A stretch of DNA of 64,000 bases. Origin: Desulfobacter sp. Its GTDB lineage: Bacteria; Desulfobacterota; Desulfobacteria; Desulfobacterales; Desulfobacteraceae. The position numbers and the translations under genes were made by a program. The stretch spans positions 3,468,001 through 3,532,000 of the forward strand of contig CP054837.1 of assembly GCA_028768525.1 (NCBI GenBank), in the 5' to 3' direction. The notes under the pieces were generated by a model that saw only the letters and a list, made by a program, of their open reading frames with translations, was not told the DNA's origin and did no database searches. This document shows, one piece after another, positions 43,764-53,136 of this stretch; position 1 is the stretch's first letter, and each line of letters starts with the position of its first letter.

Positions 43764-44864
43764 TTACAATAAATTGATAATCCGGTCCCCCAGCCCTTTT
43801 TCTCCCAGCACCAGGTTCATTTTTGAATTTGATACGATCTTTTCCAGAATATCAAGTTCTTTCAACCGCATGAGGGTGGGGTTGTTGTCCAGGAGCCGGG
43901 CGGTATTGGCCTGGCTTCTCATGGCCGCGGTCTCCTCCCGGCGCATGATCAGATTGGCGTCGGCGGCTTTTTCGGCTTCAATGACCTTATTCATTAATTC
44001 CTTCATATCTCCGGGCAGGATGATGTCCCGGATGCCGAAGCGGTTGATCCGGACGCCCAATGCCGGCGCCTTTTTTTCCAGGGCCGATATCAGGCCCCCG
44101 GCAAGCTGCGCCTTTTCATTGAGCACCCCGTCCAGATTCCGGGCGGATATTGCGGTACGAAGGGCCAGCTGGGCCTCCCGGTAAAGCGCCTGTACCGTAT
44201 CTTCCGATGAAGCGACCGACTTCCAGGCGTCAATGATGCAAAAGCCGGCCAGGGCATTGATACGGAGGGATACCTTGTCTGCCGTCATGATTTCCTGGCC
44301 GGAGATATCCATGATCCGCTCCCTCATATCCACGGGGTAGAACCTGAGTTGCGCCGCGCCCTTCCAGAAGAGGTGGCGCCCGGGGGACAGGGACTCAACA
44401 TATTTCCCGTTCCGGGTGTAAACGCAGGTCCATCCGTCGGCCACGTCCACAATGTGCAGGAACCGGCCAACCCCTTCCCACTCGGAAATCCTGTGGGCGG
44501 CCCCATGGGTGAACCGGACCTCCCGGGTGTCCAGGATTTCAATTTCAGCGGATTTGAACCCCTGCCAGAGGGCATGGCGGCCGGGTCCGAGGATGCGGTC
44601 AAACCGCCCCTCTATCCATACCAATGCCCGCTGGCTGTCCTTGAGGTCCAATACCCGTGCATGGCTGCCCAGGGCCCCGGATTTGACGATGAGGTCCAGC
44701 TGGTCATGCTCCAGCCAGGGGCGGCGCATGGACAGGGCTTCAACCCTGGTCCGCCCCAGGGGATCTATAATCCAGTGGCGGCCCCGGCCCAGAAGGCCTT
44801 TGAATTCACCGTTTTTAAAGTAAAGCCCTTTTTCCCAGGACCGGATGTATATGGTTTTGATCAT
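43764..44864 (-). CDS. slipin-type SPFH/band-7 protein
   Basis: A 366-residue protein with two repeats of a stomatin-like beta domain (EKGLYFKNGEFKGLLGRGRH; CVYTRNGKYVESLSPGRHLF) followed by a band-7 segment with long helices (VQALYREAQLALRTAI; AEKAADANLIMRREETAAMR). No membrane anchor is evident. Band-7 proteins are described partners of RtcB systems, proposed as scaffolds for a tRNA-like RNA; that RNA lies just upstream here. Strong AGGAGG site 5 bases before the ATG. Confidence 0.88.
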   Translation of the reverse strand: MIKTIYIRSWEKGLYFKNGEFKGLLGRGRHWIIDPLGRTRVEALSMRRPWLEHDQLDLIVKSGALGSHARVLDLKDSQRALVWIEGRFDRILGPGRHALWQGFKSAEIEILDTREVRFTHGAAHRISEWEGVGRFLHIVDVADGWTCVYTRNGKYVESLSPGRHLFWKGAAQLRFYPVDMRERIMDISGQEIMTADKVSLRINALAGFCIIDAWKSVASSEDTVQALYREAQLALRTAISARNLDGVLNEKAQLAGGLISALEKKAPALGVRINRFGIRDIILPGDMKELMNKVIEAEKAADANLIMRREETAAMRSQANTARLLDNNPTLMRLKELDILEKIVSNSKMNLVLGEKGLGDRIINLL

Positions 44865-45168
44865 ACTGCCTCCTTAATGGGCGTTGCCGGGTACAAGGGG
44901 AACGCCGGACGGTCCGGCCGCACAATCCATGCGGAGCCGTGCTTGAGTTCGCGGCGTCTCCGGTTTGCCCGCCGGAGGTCCGGCCGGCGCTGATGCCGGC
45001 CGGAACCAGGGGCGGGTGCCCCGGTGCTGCCGTGAACGGTATCCGCCTGCTGCATGGCATGGGGGATGTGCTGTCTGTTCCGGTGCCGCGGTATTCACCT
45101 ACCCGCCGTCCCGGAGAAACGGGCCTTTGCGTCTGCTGCGGCCCCCTTGCACCCTTCAGGTAAAAAAA

Positions 45169-45238
45169 GATGGAGCAGGAATCGAACCTGCAACAATCGT
45201 GTTAACGGCACGATGCTCTACCCATTGAGCTATCCATA
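45169..45238 (-). ncRNA. tRNA-like RNA of the RtcR regulon
   Basis: The minus strand folds as a tRNA: GCTC/GAGC D-arm, anticodon arm TCGTG-CCGTTAA-CACGA (anticodon GTT, as for Asn), T-arm GCAGG-TTCGATT-CCTGC. Deviations argue against a decoding tRNA: C instead of T at position 33, an acceptor stem with only five Watson-Crick pairs (T2 faces C71), no encoded CCA, and a run of seven T right after. It lies between a sigma-54 promoter and the slipin gene, matching the tRNA-like molecule reported with band-7/RtcB repair operons. The transcript probably extends to the start near 45327. Confidence 0.8.
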
Positions 45239-45240
45239 CC

Positions 45241-45337
45241 GATGCCGGCCGCAGGTCAGATGCCATGTCCGGTACACAGGGTCTCCAGAGGAGCCTGCGC
45301 CGCTGGCCGGGCCGTACCGGCTTCAGTCTCCTTAAAT
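45241..45337 (-). other. structured leader upstream of the tRNA-like RNA
   Basis: Between the promoter and the tRNA-like fold the transcript would contain CCGGTAC (45320-45314) and GTACCGG (45275-45269), a 7-base inverted pair enclosing a GC-rich hairpin. The region may belong to the same non-coding RNA. It has no ORF. Confidence 0.45.
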
Positions 45338-45353
45338 AGCAACGGGTGTGCCG
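45338..45353 (-). promoter_or_regulatory. sigma-54 (-24/-12) promoter of the rtc operon
   Basis: The minus strand reads CGGCACACCCGTTGCT, with the invariant GG (45352-45351) and GC (45340-45339) separated by exactly 10 bases. RtcR is a sigma-54 activator encoded divergently, so this promoter should drive tRNA-like RNA, slipin, rtcA and rtcB. Confidence 0.82.
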
Positions 45354-45428
45354 GGACCTGAATAAAATCCGGAAAAAAGATTAAGTGCATAAAAATAAAA
45401 GGGATTTTTTTATGGGAGAGGCGATGCT

Positions 45429-45459
45429 TTGACTTTCTGAAGATTTGCGTATATATAAT
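45429..45459 (+). promoter_or_regulatory. sigma-70 promoter of rtcR
   Basis: TTGACT (45429-45434) and a TATATATAAT stretch (best spacing 17 with TATATA at 45452-45457) lie 38 bases before the rtcR start, giving low constitutive expression of the activator. Confidence 0.6.
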
Positions 45460-45496
45460 TTTATATAAAAAAATCTACGGATATAGATATGATTCT

Positions 45497-47092
45497 ATGA
45501 AAAAAACAATTGTGATCGGGCTTTTAGGATCCACCCTGGACCGGGGCAAAAAGGCATCCAGGTGGGAGCATTGGCGGCCCAGTGTGGCCCTCTGCCAGCA
45601 TGAGGAACTGCTCATCCACCGGTTTGACCTGCTCTACCAGAGGCAGTATTTCAGCCTCATGGAGCGGGTGAAGGCGGACATCTCCCTGGTCTCTCCTGAA
45701 ACCGAGGTGGTGGCCCGCGAGATCGATTTTGAAGACCCCTGGGATTTTGAGGAGGTCTACGGGGGTCTCCACGATTTTGCAAAGGCCTATCCCTTTGACA
45801 CTGAAAATGAGGATTACCTCATCCATATCACCACCGGCACCCACGTGGCCCAGATCTGCCTCTATCTTTTAAACGAGTCCAATTATCTGCCCGGACGGCT
45901 GATCCAGGCCGGGCCGCCGTCGAAAAAAAGAACGGCGGATCCGGTGGGGGAATACCGGATCATCGACCTGGACCTTTCCCGGTATGACCGGATTGCCATG
46001 CGGTTCAGGCAGGAACTCCGGGATGATATTTCTTTTCTAAAATCCGGAATAGAAACCCGGAATCCGGCGTTCAACGCCATGATCGGCCAGATTGAACGGG
46101 TGGCGGTCCGGTCCGTGGACCCGGTGCTCATCACCGGCCCCACCGGGGCGGGCAAATCCCGGCTGGCCCGCAGGATTTATGAATTGAAGAAATCCCGGCG
46201 GCAGATCAGCGGTGCCTTTGTGGAGGTGAACTGTGCCACCCTGAGGGGGGACGGGGCCATGTCCGCCCTGTTCGGCCACAAAAAAGGGGCATTTACCGGG
46301 GCCGCCGCCGACCGGCAGGGGCTGTTGAAAACGGCGGACAAGGGCCTGCTTTTTCTGGACGAGGTCGGGGAACTGGGCCTTGACGAGCAGTCCATGCTGT
46401 TGCGGGCGGTGGAGGAAAAACGCTTCCTCCCTGTGGGGGCGGACAATGAAACCGGCAGCGATTTCCAGCTCATCTGCGGCACCAACAGGAACCTGCTTGA
46501 GGATGTGGGGCAGGGCCGGTTCCGGGAGGACCTGCTGGCCCGGATCAATTTATGGACCTTTGAAATGCCCGGCCTGCGCCACCGCCCGGAGGATATCGCG
46601 CCCAACCTCAATTACGAGCTTGACCGGTTTGCCGAAAAGACCAACCGGAGGGTGACCTTCAACAAGGAGGCCCGCAGCTCATTTCTGGACTTTGCCGTCT
46701 CCTCCCATGGGGTGTGGCGGGCAAACTTCAGGGACCTTAACGGGGCGGTGACCCGGATGGCCACCCTGGCCCCGGGGGGACGGATTACAAAACCCGTGGT
46801 GGCGGAAGAGATCGCCAGGCTCGGGGAGAGATGGACCATAGATGCTTCCGGTCCACGGGGACAGGACATTTTAGTGGATATTTTGGGTCGGGAAAAGGCC
46901 GGAGAACTGGACCGGTTCGAGCGGGTCCAGCTGGCGGATGTCCTCCAGGTCTGCCGGGAGGCCAAAACCATTGCCCAGGCCGGGCGGCGGCTCTTTGCCG
47001 CTTCCCGCCAGCGGAAGACCCGTCCCAATGATTCGGACCGGCTCAGGAAGTATCTGGCCAAATACCATATCAAATGGGATGAGATCTGCTGA
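45497..47092 (+). CDS. rtcR: RtcR sigma-54-dependent activator with CARF domain
   Basis: A 531-residue regulator. Residues 1-180 form the CARF-type RtcR sensor (IVIGLLGSTLDRGKKASRWE; ITTGTHVAQICLYLL), the middle is an AAA+ sigma-54 interaction domain (Walker A GPTGAGKSRLARRI near 213, GAFTGA loop KKGAFTGAAAD near 265, GLLFLDEVGELGL), and the C-terminal ~70 residues hold a DNA-binding helix pair. Known RtcR senses RNA ends from damage and switches on rtcBA. Divergent from its target operon. Confidence 0.96.
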   Translation: MKKTIVIGLLGSTLDRGKKASRWEHWRPSVALCQHEELLIHRFDLLYQRQYFSLMERVKADISLVSPETEVVAREIDFEDPWDFEEVYGGLHDFAKAYPFDTENEDYLIHITTGTHVAQICLYLLNESNYLPGRLIQAGPPSKKRTADPVGEYRIIDLDLSRYDRIAMRFRQELRDDISFLKSGIETRNPAFNAMIGQIERVAVRSVDPVLITGPTGAGKSRLARRIYELKKSRRQISGAFVEVNCATLRGDGAMSALFGHKKGAFTGAAADRQGLLKTADKGLLFLDEVGELGLDEQSMLLRAVEEKRFLPVGADNETGSDFQLICGTNRNLLEDVGQGRFREDLLARINLWTFEMPGLRHRPEDIAPNLNYELDRFAEKTNRRVTFNKEARSSFLDFAVSSHGVWRANFRDLNGAVTRMATLAPGGRITKPVVAEEIARLGERWTIDASGPRGQDILVDILGREKAGELDRFERVQLADVLQVCREAKTIAQAGRRLFAASRQRKTRPNDSDRLRKYLAKYHIKWDEIC

Positions 47093-47105
47093 CCCGGCGC
47101 CGGGA

Positions 47106-47342
47106 TTATTCAATTTCACTGGGTTTGCACAACCGCTTGGATTTCACCGACAGCCGGCCGCATTTTCTGCAGGCGTATTTCAGTTTTTGAAGCTTGGGTT
47201 TGCAGATATGCCGGGCATCGGTGGAGGATGCCCCGCAATCCTGGCAGACAAAGGCTTCGGTGATCTCGGACGGGCTGCACAGATGGCCTAGACCATCCAC
47301 TTCTTTTCCACAGCTTTTACAGGCACGGCGTTTTTTCCCCAT
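47106..47342 (-). CDS. small zinc-ribbon protein
   Basis: A 78-residue protein with three Cys-x2-Cys pairs (ACKSCGKEV, VCQDCGASS, ACRKCGRLS) each followed by a [RH]-x-C-[KS]-P motif (HLCSPSEI, HICKPKLQ, RLCKPSEIE), so three short zinc ribbons. ATG 47342 has GGAGG upstream; an in-frame ATG at 47375 is less likely. Convergent with rtcR; a GC palindrome (CCCGGCGCCGGG, 47094-47105) lies between the stops. Function unknown, possibly nucleic-acid binding. Confidence 0.75.
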   Translation of the reverse strand: MGKKRRACKSCGKEVDGLGHLCSPSEITEAFVCQDCGASSTDARHICKPKLQKLKYACRKCGRLSVKSKRLCKPSEIE

Positions 47343-47484
47343 GGCATACCTCCCCAAATAAGCGGAATCCTCCAATCAAATCATTCTTTTTAAAAAAATA
47401 GGGCTGATTTTTAAAAGTTCAAATTTTCGGGGAGGGTGCCATTATTGTTCAGCTCAACCCGCCCTTTCCGGGGGGGAGGTGTCC

Positions 47485-48465
47485 TTATCCTGACATCTCT
47501 TCAATTTTTTCAGACAGCTCGGGCATGAATTCAAGGATGTCCTCTAGGATCCCGACCTCCGCGACCTGGAATATCGGTGCCTTTGGGTTTTTGTTGACGG
47601 CAACGATAAAGGGGTTGCCTTTGACGCCGCCCATGTGCTGGAAGGAACCGGAAATGCCCATGGCCATATAGACCTTGGGCTTTACGGTTTGGCCGGAGGT
47701 GCCCACCTGGCGGGATTTTTCCATCCACTTGGCATCAACAATGGGACGGGAGCAGGAAACCACCCCGCCCATGGCAGCGGCCAGTTCCTCGGCCATTTCA
47801 ATATTCTCTTCATCTTCAATGCCCCGGCCCACGGAAACCAGGATATCGGATTTGGTGATATCCACGTCACCGGTTTCTGCTTCAACGACTTCAATAAATT
47901 TTCTGGGGGCGGTGAGATCCCCAACCTCGGCCGATTTATCCATCACACAGCCTTGGGCCGTGGCGGCGTCCACAGGTGCAAAGGCGCCCGGCCTGACCGT
48001 CATGACGGCGCCGGCGGAGAGATCAACGGCGGCATGGGTTGAAACGGCCCCGCCAAGTTCCTGCCGAACGGTTTTTAATGTTGTTCCCTCAATTCCTTCA
48101 ACATCCACGATATCAGCGGCATAGGCCGCATCCATCTTAACGGAAAGCCCGGGGGCCAGGTCCATGCCAAAGGTGTCATGGGGAAAGAGAATAATGGCAT
48201 CGGCCGGAAGCACCTTGAGCAGTGCTTTCCGTACAATCTCCGCATTGGGATAGGAAAGCGCCCCATGGTCTATTTTGAGTACCTGGGAATAGACCTGGGT
48301 CAATTCATTGGCCACCCCGTCAAGGTCCGGGCCGGCGCCTGTAACCACGGCGGTTACGCCGGCGCCGGCATCAATTTTTTCTGCCGCGGACGGATACTCC
48401 AGTGCGATGTCGTCTGCACTGCCGTTTTTAAATGGAATATATGCAAAGATTTGTGTCATGATCAT
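47485..48465 (-). CDS. etfA: electron transfer flavoprotein alpha subunit
   Basis: A 326-residue EtfA with the FAD-binding C-terminal region (ILVSVGRGIEDEENIEMAEE; VGTSGQTVKPKVYMAMGISG; SFQHMGG; FIVAVNKNPKAPIF). With EtfB it takes electrons from acyl-CoA dehydrogenases, here probably those at 54390 and 55539. Start overlaps the etfB stop (ATGA). Confidence 0.93.
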   Translation of the reverse strand: MIMTQIFAYIPFKNGSADDIALEYPSAAEKIDAGAGVTAVVTGAGPDLDGVANELTQVYSQVLKIDHGALSYPNAEIVRKALLKVLPADAIILFPHDTFGMDLAPGLSVKMDAAYAADIVDVEGIEGTTLKTVRQELGGAVSTHAAVDLSAGAVMTVRPGAFAPVDAATAQGCVMDKSAEVGDLTAPRKFIEVVEAETGDVDITKSDILVSVGRGIEDEENIEMAEELAAAMGGVVSCSRPIVDAKWMEKSRQVGTSGQTVKPKVYMAMGISGSFQHMGGVKGNPFIVAVNKNPKAPIFQVAEVGILEDILEFMPELSEKIEEMSG

Positions 48466-49250
48466 AGCCCTCCATTGGCTTTGAGCTTTTCAATCAGCGT
48501 TTCGACAATCTCTTCGGTGGATCCTTCCAGCATTTCAGCGCCGCCCCCGGCATCGGGCACAAAATAATCCACCCGTCTGGTTTTCGCGCCGGCCTCTCCC
48601 ATGCCCGCCGGATCAAGGCCCAGGTCAGCAGCCGATTTTTTGGGAATATCCACCTTGGCCACCTTGCGGATACCCCGGATGCCCACATAACGGGGGTCAT
48701 TGATCCCGGTCTGGATGGACAGCACGCAGGGGAGCTGGATTTCGTTGATTTCCTGGCTGCCGCCTTCAATCTCCCGGCCGACCCTGATGGTTTTGCCATC
48801 AAGGATCTCAATTTTGTTGACCAGAGAGGCATAGGGCAGATCCAGCATGGCTGCCAGCATGCCGCCAACCTGGCCGGCACCTTCATCGGCCTGGGCGCCG
48901 GTGAGGATGAGGTCGTAATCGCCCTGCCCGATTTCCGCTTTCAGGATGGCGGCCAGGCCCTGCCCGTCGGATCCTTTAAATGCATCATCGGCCAGCAGCA
49001 CGCCGTTGTCGGCGCCCATGGCCATTTCCCGGCGCAGGATTTCCTCGTCGTCATCATCGCCCACGGTGACCACCGTTACCCTGCCGCCCAAATCATCAAC
49101 CATCTGAATGGCTTCTTCGACGGCATAATTATCCCATTCGTTCACCGAATAGACCAGGTCTTCACGGTTGATATCGTTTCCCGCCGGATTGAGTTCAAAC
49201 TCATTCTCGGCCGCATCCGGGACCCGCTTGATACAGACCAAAATTTCCAT
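48462..49250 (-). CDS. etfB: electron transfer flavoprotein beta subunit
   Basis: A 262-residue EtfB (MEILVCIKRVPDAAENEFEL; VNEWDNYAVEEAIQM; ILTGAQADEGAGQVGGMLA). Pairs with EtfA. Followed by etfA with overlap and preceded at 27 bases by ftcD, so the electron acceptor is encoded within the same operon as the histidine-type enzymes. Confidence 0.94.
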   Translation of the reverse strand: MEILVCIKRVPDAAENEFELNPAGNDINREDLVYSVNEWDNYAVEEAIQMVDDLGGRVTVVTVGDDDDEEILRREMAMGADNGVLLADDAFKGSDGQGLAAILKAEIGQGDYDLILTGAQADEGAGQVGGMLAAMLDLPYASLVNKIEILDGKTIRVGREIEGGSQEINEIQLPCVLSIQTGINDPRYVGIRGIRKVAKVDIPKKSAADLGLDPAGMGEAGAKTRRVDYFVPDAGGGAEMLEGSTEEIVETLIEKLKANGGL

Positions 49251-49277
49251 TGTTTTCTCCGTTCATTTTAATAATCT

Positions 49278-50894
49278 TTAAATTTTATCCAGAATGGCCA
49301 GGACCTGGGCGCATTTTTCCCGGGCCCTTGTTTCCATGGCCCCTGCCCGGGCCAGGGTCTCGGATTTGAACCTTTCGTCCTCAATATCGGCCATGTTGAT
49401 TAACACGTTTTGGAAGGCGCCCCAGATGCCCGCTTCCAGCGCCTTTGCGCCGACCTGGACATCGGACTTGGAGGCCGGGTTCCCGTGTTGGGCGGTGATG
49501 ATCAGCGCGTCCCAGGCCTGGTCCCCCAGGCGCATGGTGTTCAGGGGCACCTGGATGGCGGTCTTCAGCCCGGCCTGCATCCTGGCCCTGCGTTGGGCCT
49601 TTTCCGCCTCCGTGTTTTTTGGCATGCGCAGGCCTTCCATATAGTCGTTAAAGGCCGAGGTGTCTTTGTCGATCATGGGGATCAGGGAACGGGTGAGATC
49701 GTGGAGGACCGGAATCGCTTCCTGCATTTGGGGTTCCCTGTCCTCGAACTTCCGGACCCCCTGGGTCAGTTTGGCCACCATGGCGGCAAGGCCGGTGCCC
49801 ATGGCCGCCATGGCCGCCGAAGCCGATCCGCCCCCGGGGGCCGATGTCCGGGCCGCAATTTCTTGGATGAATCCCCTGACGCTCATGGCGGCCAGCGGTT
49901 CGTCTGGGGGCTCGGCCACGATGTATTCGATGATTTTTTCGTTGGGATTGAAGGGGGCCACGGAATTGAGGCCCAGCCGCTCAACGGCCAGCCGGATTTT
50001 CTGTTCCTCCCGGTAAATGAACAGCCCTTCCTTTTCAATATAGTAGTCCGCCGCCATCATCAGGGAGGCCAGGGGGACAATGCCCACGATTTCAGATCCG
50101 GCAACGGCAATGTTCAGCGCCTCCGCCTCTTTTTTCACCTCTTCAAAGAGCCGGTGGATGGGGGTGACATTATAATTGTTCAAATTCACGGTCACCTGGG
50201 CCATGCTGTATTCGTCCACAAACCAGCCCATGCCTTTGACATCCTTGAGCCGGCCCGGCTGGTTTTCTCCCCGGCCGGCTTCCCTCAGGTCCAGGGCGAT
50301 CCTGTGGGCCTGGTTGGCGGTGCCCAGGATGTTGACGTTGTAAGCAATGAGAAACATCCGGGCGCCGGTGGCCGTGGCCCCCCAGGACGGAACAAATTCA
50401 CAGGGGCCGAAATCAGGGGCCCATTCAGGATCCTTCAGCCGCTCTTCCAGGGCCTCGTATTCCCCTTTCCTGACATCGGGCAGTTTTTTTCGATAGGCTC
50501 TGTCAGAGGCCTCTTCATAGAGATAAAAGGGGACATTGAGCTCCTGGGCTGCCCGCCGGGCAAATGTTTTGGAAATGTCGGCGCACTCTTCCATGGTCAC
50601 ATTGGCCACCGGGATGAAGGGGCAGACATCCATGGCGCCGAATCGGGGATGCTCCCCTTTGTGGTGCCGCATGTCGATTTTTTCCCTGGCCACCCGGGCG
50701 GCGGCCAGGGCCCCCTCGATGACGGTTTTCTCATCCCCGACAAAGGTGTAGACGGTCCGGTGGGTGGATTTTCCGGGATCCACGTCAAGAAGGGTGACCC
50801 CTTCGGTGTTGCGGATGGCCTCGGCAATGGCTTCAATCACCGCCCTGTCACGGCCTTCGCTGAAATTAGGGACACATTCGATAATTTTTTTCAT
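49278..50894 (-). CDS. ftcD: glutamate formiminotransferase / formiminotetrahydrofolate cyclodeaminase
   Basis: A 538-residue bifunctional enzyme. N-terminal transferase domain (IIECVPNFSEGRDRAVIEAI; DPGKSTHRTVYTFVGDEKTV; HHKGEHPRFGAMDVCPF) and C-terminal cyclodeaminase domain from about 330 (FIQEIAARTSAPGGGSASAA; MIDKDTSAFNDYMEGLRMP). It moves the formimino group of formiminoglutamate to tetrahydrofolate and releases ammonia. Downstream of hutU, giving two of the four standard urocanate-degradation steps; hutI and hutH are not in the window. Confidence 0.95.
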   Translation of the reverse strand: MKKIIECVPNFSEGRDRAVIEAIAEAIRNTEGVTLLDVDPGKSTHRTVYTFVGDEKTVIEGALAAARVAREKIDMRHHKGEHPRFGAMDVCPFIPVANVTMEECADISKTFARRAAQELNVPFYLYEEASDRAYRKKLPDVRKGEYEALEERLKDPEWAPDFGPCEFVPSWGATATGARMFLIAYNVNILGTANQAHRIALDLREAGRGENQPGRLKDVKGMGWFVDEYSMAQVTVNLNNYNVTPIHRLFEEVKKEAEALNIAVAGSEIVGIVPLASLMMAADYYIEKEGLFIYREEQKIRLAVERLGLNSVAPFNPNEKIIEYIVAEPPDEPLAAMSVRGFIQEIAARTSAPGGGSASAAMAAMGTGLAAMVAKLTQGVRKFEDREPQMQEAIPVLHDLTRSLIPMIDKDTSAFNDYMEGLRMPKNTEAEKAQRRARMQAGLKTAIQVPLNTMRLGDQAWDALIITAQHGNPASKSDVQVGAKALEAGIWGAFQNVLINMADIEDERFKSETLARAGAMETRAREKCAQVLAILDKI

Positions 50895-50996
50895 GTTTTA
50901 AATTTCCTGTTCCTGGCTGTTGCGCCCCCTTGGCCCGGTTGGAGGCCGGAACCAAAGGGGGCTGTCTTTCAGACGCCGGATTGGGCCGTCCCCCTC

Positions 50997-53036
50997 CTAT
51001 TTGATCCTTTCGTTAACAAGGGTGGAGACCAGTTGGTCATCGGCAACGTAAGGAATGGTCACATGGGCCTCTCCCTGGAACATCTCGTTAAAGGCCACGC
51101 AGGTCTCCATGGAGTTCTCATTTCTGGCCCAGGAGCGCCGGGCCACCCCGCCCATCACATCCCAGAGCATGGCCCGCTTGATGATGGCATCGATCCTGGC
51201 ACTGCCGTCAAGGACCAGGCCGAAGCCGCCGTTGACGGCCTTGCCGATGCCGACCCCGCCGCCGTTATGAAGGGCCACAAGGCTCATGCCCCGGGCACAG
51301 TTGCCGGCAAAGCACTGGACCGCCATGTCGGCCATGATGTTGGAGCCGTCCTTGATATTGGCGGTTTCCCTGAAGGGGGAATCGGTGCCGCCGGTGTCGT
51401 GGTGGTCCCGTCCCAGCATCACGGGGCCGATCTCGCCTTTCCTGACCATGTCGTTAAATTTCAGGGCAATGTTCACCCGCCCCATGGCGTCCTGGTAGAG
51501 GATTCTGGCCTGGGTGCCGACAACCAGCCGGTTCTTGTGGGCATCACGGATCCAGATATAATTGTCCCGGTCCTGGAACCTGCGGTCGGGATCGATGCAT
51601 GCCATGGCGGCCTGGTCGGTTTTGAGCAGGTCTTCCTGGCGGCCGGAGAGGCAGACCCATCTGAAGGGGCCGTAGCCGTAGTCGAACATCAACGGTCCCA
51701 TGATGTCTTCCACATAGGAGGGGAAGATGAAGCCGTCCATGGTGTTTTTGCCGTTTTTGCAGATTTCGGTGATCCCGGCATCGAAGACGGCGCGCATAAA
51801 GGCGTTGCCGTAGTCAAAGAAATAGGTGCCGCGGTCCACCAGGGTCTTGATCAATTGGTAATGGCGGACCAGGGATTCATCCACCTTTTTGGCGAATCCT
51901 TCCGGGTCGTCGCTGAGCATCCCGGTCCGCTGTTCAAAGGTCAGTCCCTGGGGGCAGTATCCGCCGCCGTGGGCCACGTGGCAGGAGGTCTGGTCCGAGA
52001 GCAGCTCAATGTGGATGTTATGGTCCACGGCATATTTCAGCAGGTCTACCACATTGCCGTGGAAGGCGATGGCCAGGGCCTCTTTGGCCTCAGCCGCCGC
52101 CTTTGCCAGTTGGAAACTTTCGGCCGGGGTGGTGGCCACTTTGCTCACCCAGCCCTGGTCAAACCGGGTCTTGATCCTGGACTCATCTACTTCGGCGATA
52201 ATGCCCACCCCATTGGCGATCTCTATGGCTTTGCCCTGGGCGCCGCTCATGCCGCCCAGTCCTGAGGTCACAAAGAGTTTTCCGGTCAGGTCCCCGTCCT
52301 CGGGCACTCCCAGTTCCAGCCGCGCCGCGTTGAGAAGGGTGCCGTAGGTGCCGTGGACAATGCCCTGGGGGCCGATGTACATCCAGCCGCCGGCGGTCAT
52401 CTGTCCGTAGTTGGCCACACCGAGGGAGATGGCCCGTTCCCAGTTTTCCTGGTCATTGAACAGCCCCACCATCATGGCGTTGGTGATGATGGTCCTGGGT
52501 GAGGCGGGGGAGGACTTGAACAGGCCCAGGGGATGGCCGGATTCCACCACCAGGGTCTGGTCTTCGGTCAGGTTTTCCAGGTACCGTCTGATGACATGGT
52601 ATTGCATCCAGTTCTGGCAGACCTGTCCGGTTTCCCCGTAGGTGACCAGTTCATAGGGATAGAGGGCGATGTCAAAGTCCAGGTTATTGTCGATCATGAC
52701 CTGGAAGGCTTTTCCCTCGGTGCAGCAGCCCTTGTACTCATCAATGGGCAGGCCTTTGATCCGGCCTGCGGGCCTGAACCTATACCCGTAGATCCGGCCG
52801 AAGGTCATGAGTTCGTCCAGAAATTCCGGGGCCATTTTTTCATGCCATTCTTCGGGCAGATACCTTAGGGCATTTTTAAGGGCAAGGGCGATTTCGTCCT
52901 TGGTCAGGTGCAGGGGGCGTTTGGGGGCCCTGCGGATACCGGGCTCAAATTCGGGCATCTGGGGAAGTTCGGTAAAAATGTCCTGGAAACGGATGGTCAT
53001 TGCATTGGAAACATCGATATTTTTCATGGGGTTCAT
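50997..53036 (-). CDS. hutU: urocanate hydratase
   Basis: A 679-residue enzyme of the longer HutU type. It hydrates urocanate to imidazolonepropionate using tightly bound NAD+ as an electrophile. Landmarks: YKGCCTEGKAFQVMIDN, MTAGGWMYIGPQGIVHGTYG, FVTSGLGGMSGAQGKA, DQTSCHVAHGGGYCPQG with the active-site Cys region, and LHNGGGVGIGKAVNGGFGLV near the C-terminus. AAGGAGAA precedes ATG 53036. A TTTATATAAAA motif lies just upstream. Confidence 0.95.
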   Translation of the reverse strand: MNPMKNIDVSNAMTIRFQDIFTELPQMPEFEPGIRRAPKRPLHLTKDEIALALKNALRYLPEEWHEKMAPEFLDELMTFGRIYGYRFRPAGRIKGLPIDEYKGCCTEGKAFQVMIDNNLDFDIALYPYELVTYGETGQVCQNWMQYHVIRRYLENLTEDQTLVVESGHPLGLFKSSPASPRTIITNAMMVGLFNDQENWERAISLGVANYGQMTAGGWMYIGPQGIVHGTYGTLLNAARLELGVPEDGDLTGKLFVTSGLGGMSGAQGKAIEIANGVGIIAEVDESRIKTRFDQGWVSKVATTPAESFQLAKAAAEAKEALAIAFHGNVVDLLKYAVDHNIHIELLSDQTSCHVAHGGGYCPQGLTFEQRTGMLSDDPEGFAKKVDESLVRHYQLIKTLVDRGTYFFDYGNAFMRAVFDAGITEICKNGKNTMDGFIFPSYVEDIMGPLMFDYGYGPFRWVCLSGRQEDLLKTDQAAMACIDPDRRFQDRDNYIWIRDAHKNRLVVGTQARILYQDAMGRVNIALKFNDMVRKGEIGPVMLGRDHHDTGGTDSPFRETANIKDGSNIMADMAVQCFAGNCARGMSLVALHNGGGVGIGKAVNGGFGLVLDGSARIDAIIKRAMLWDVMGGVARRSWARNENSMETCVAFNEMFQGEAHVTIPYVADDQLVSTLVNERIK

Positions 53037-53136
53037 TTCTCCTTATTTTTATATAAAATAACTGAGTAAACACCTTAGTTCTTTCATAATTCGTTGTGGG
53101 CAAACCTGGATGAAAGACCAGGTCGGCCCATGGCCG

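Noticed and set aside
45169..45238. Ordinary decoding tRNA-Asn
   Set aside because: C33, mismatched acceptor stem, missing CCA and the sigma-54 operon context argue for a tRNA-like non-coding RNA.
49410..52265. 951-codon open frame on the plus strand
   Set aside because: Antisense to ftcD and hutU, which are textbook matches; long shadow frames are expected in GC-rich coding DNA.
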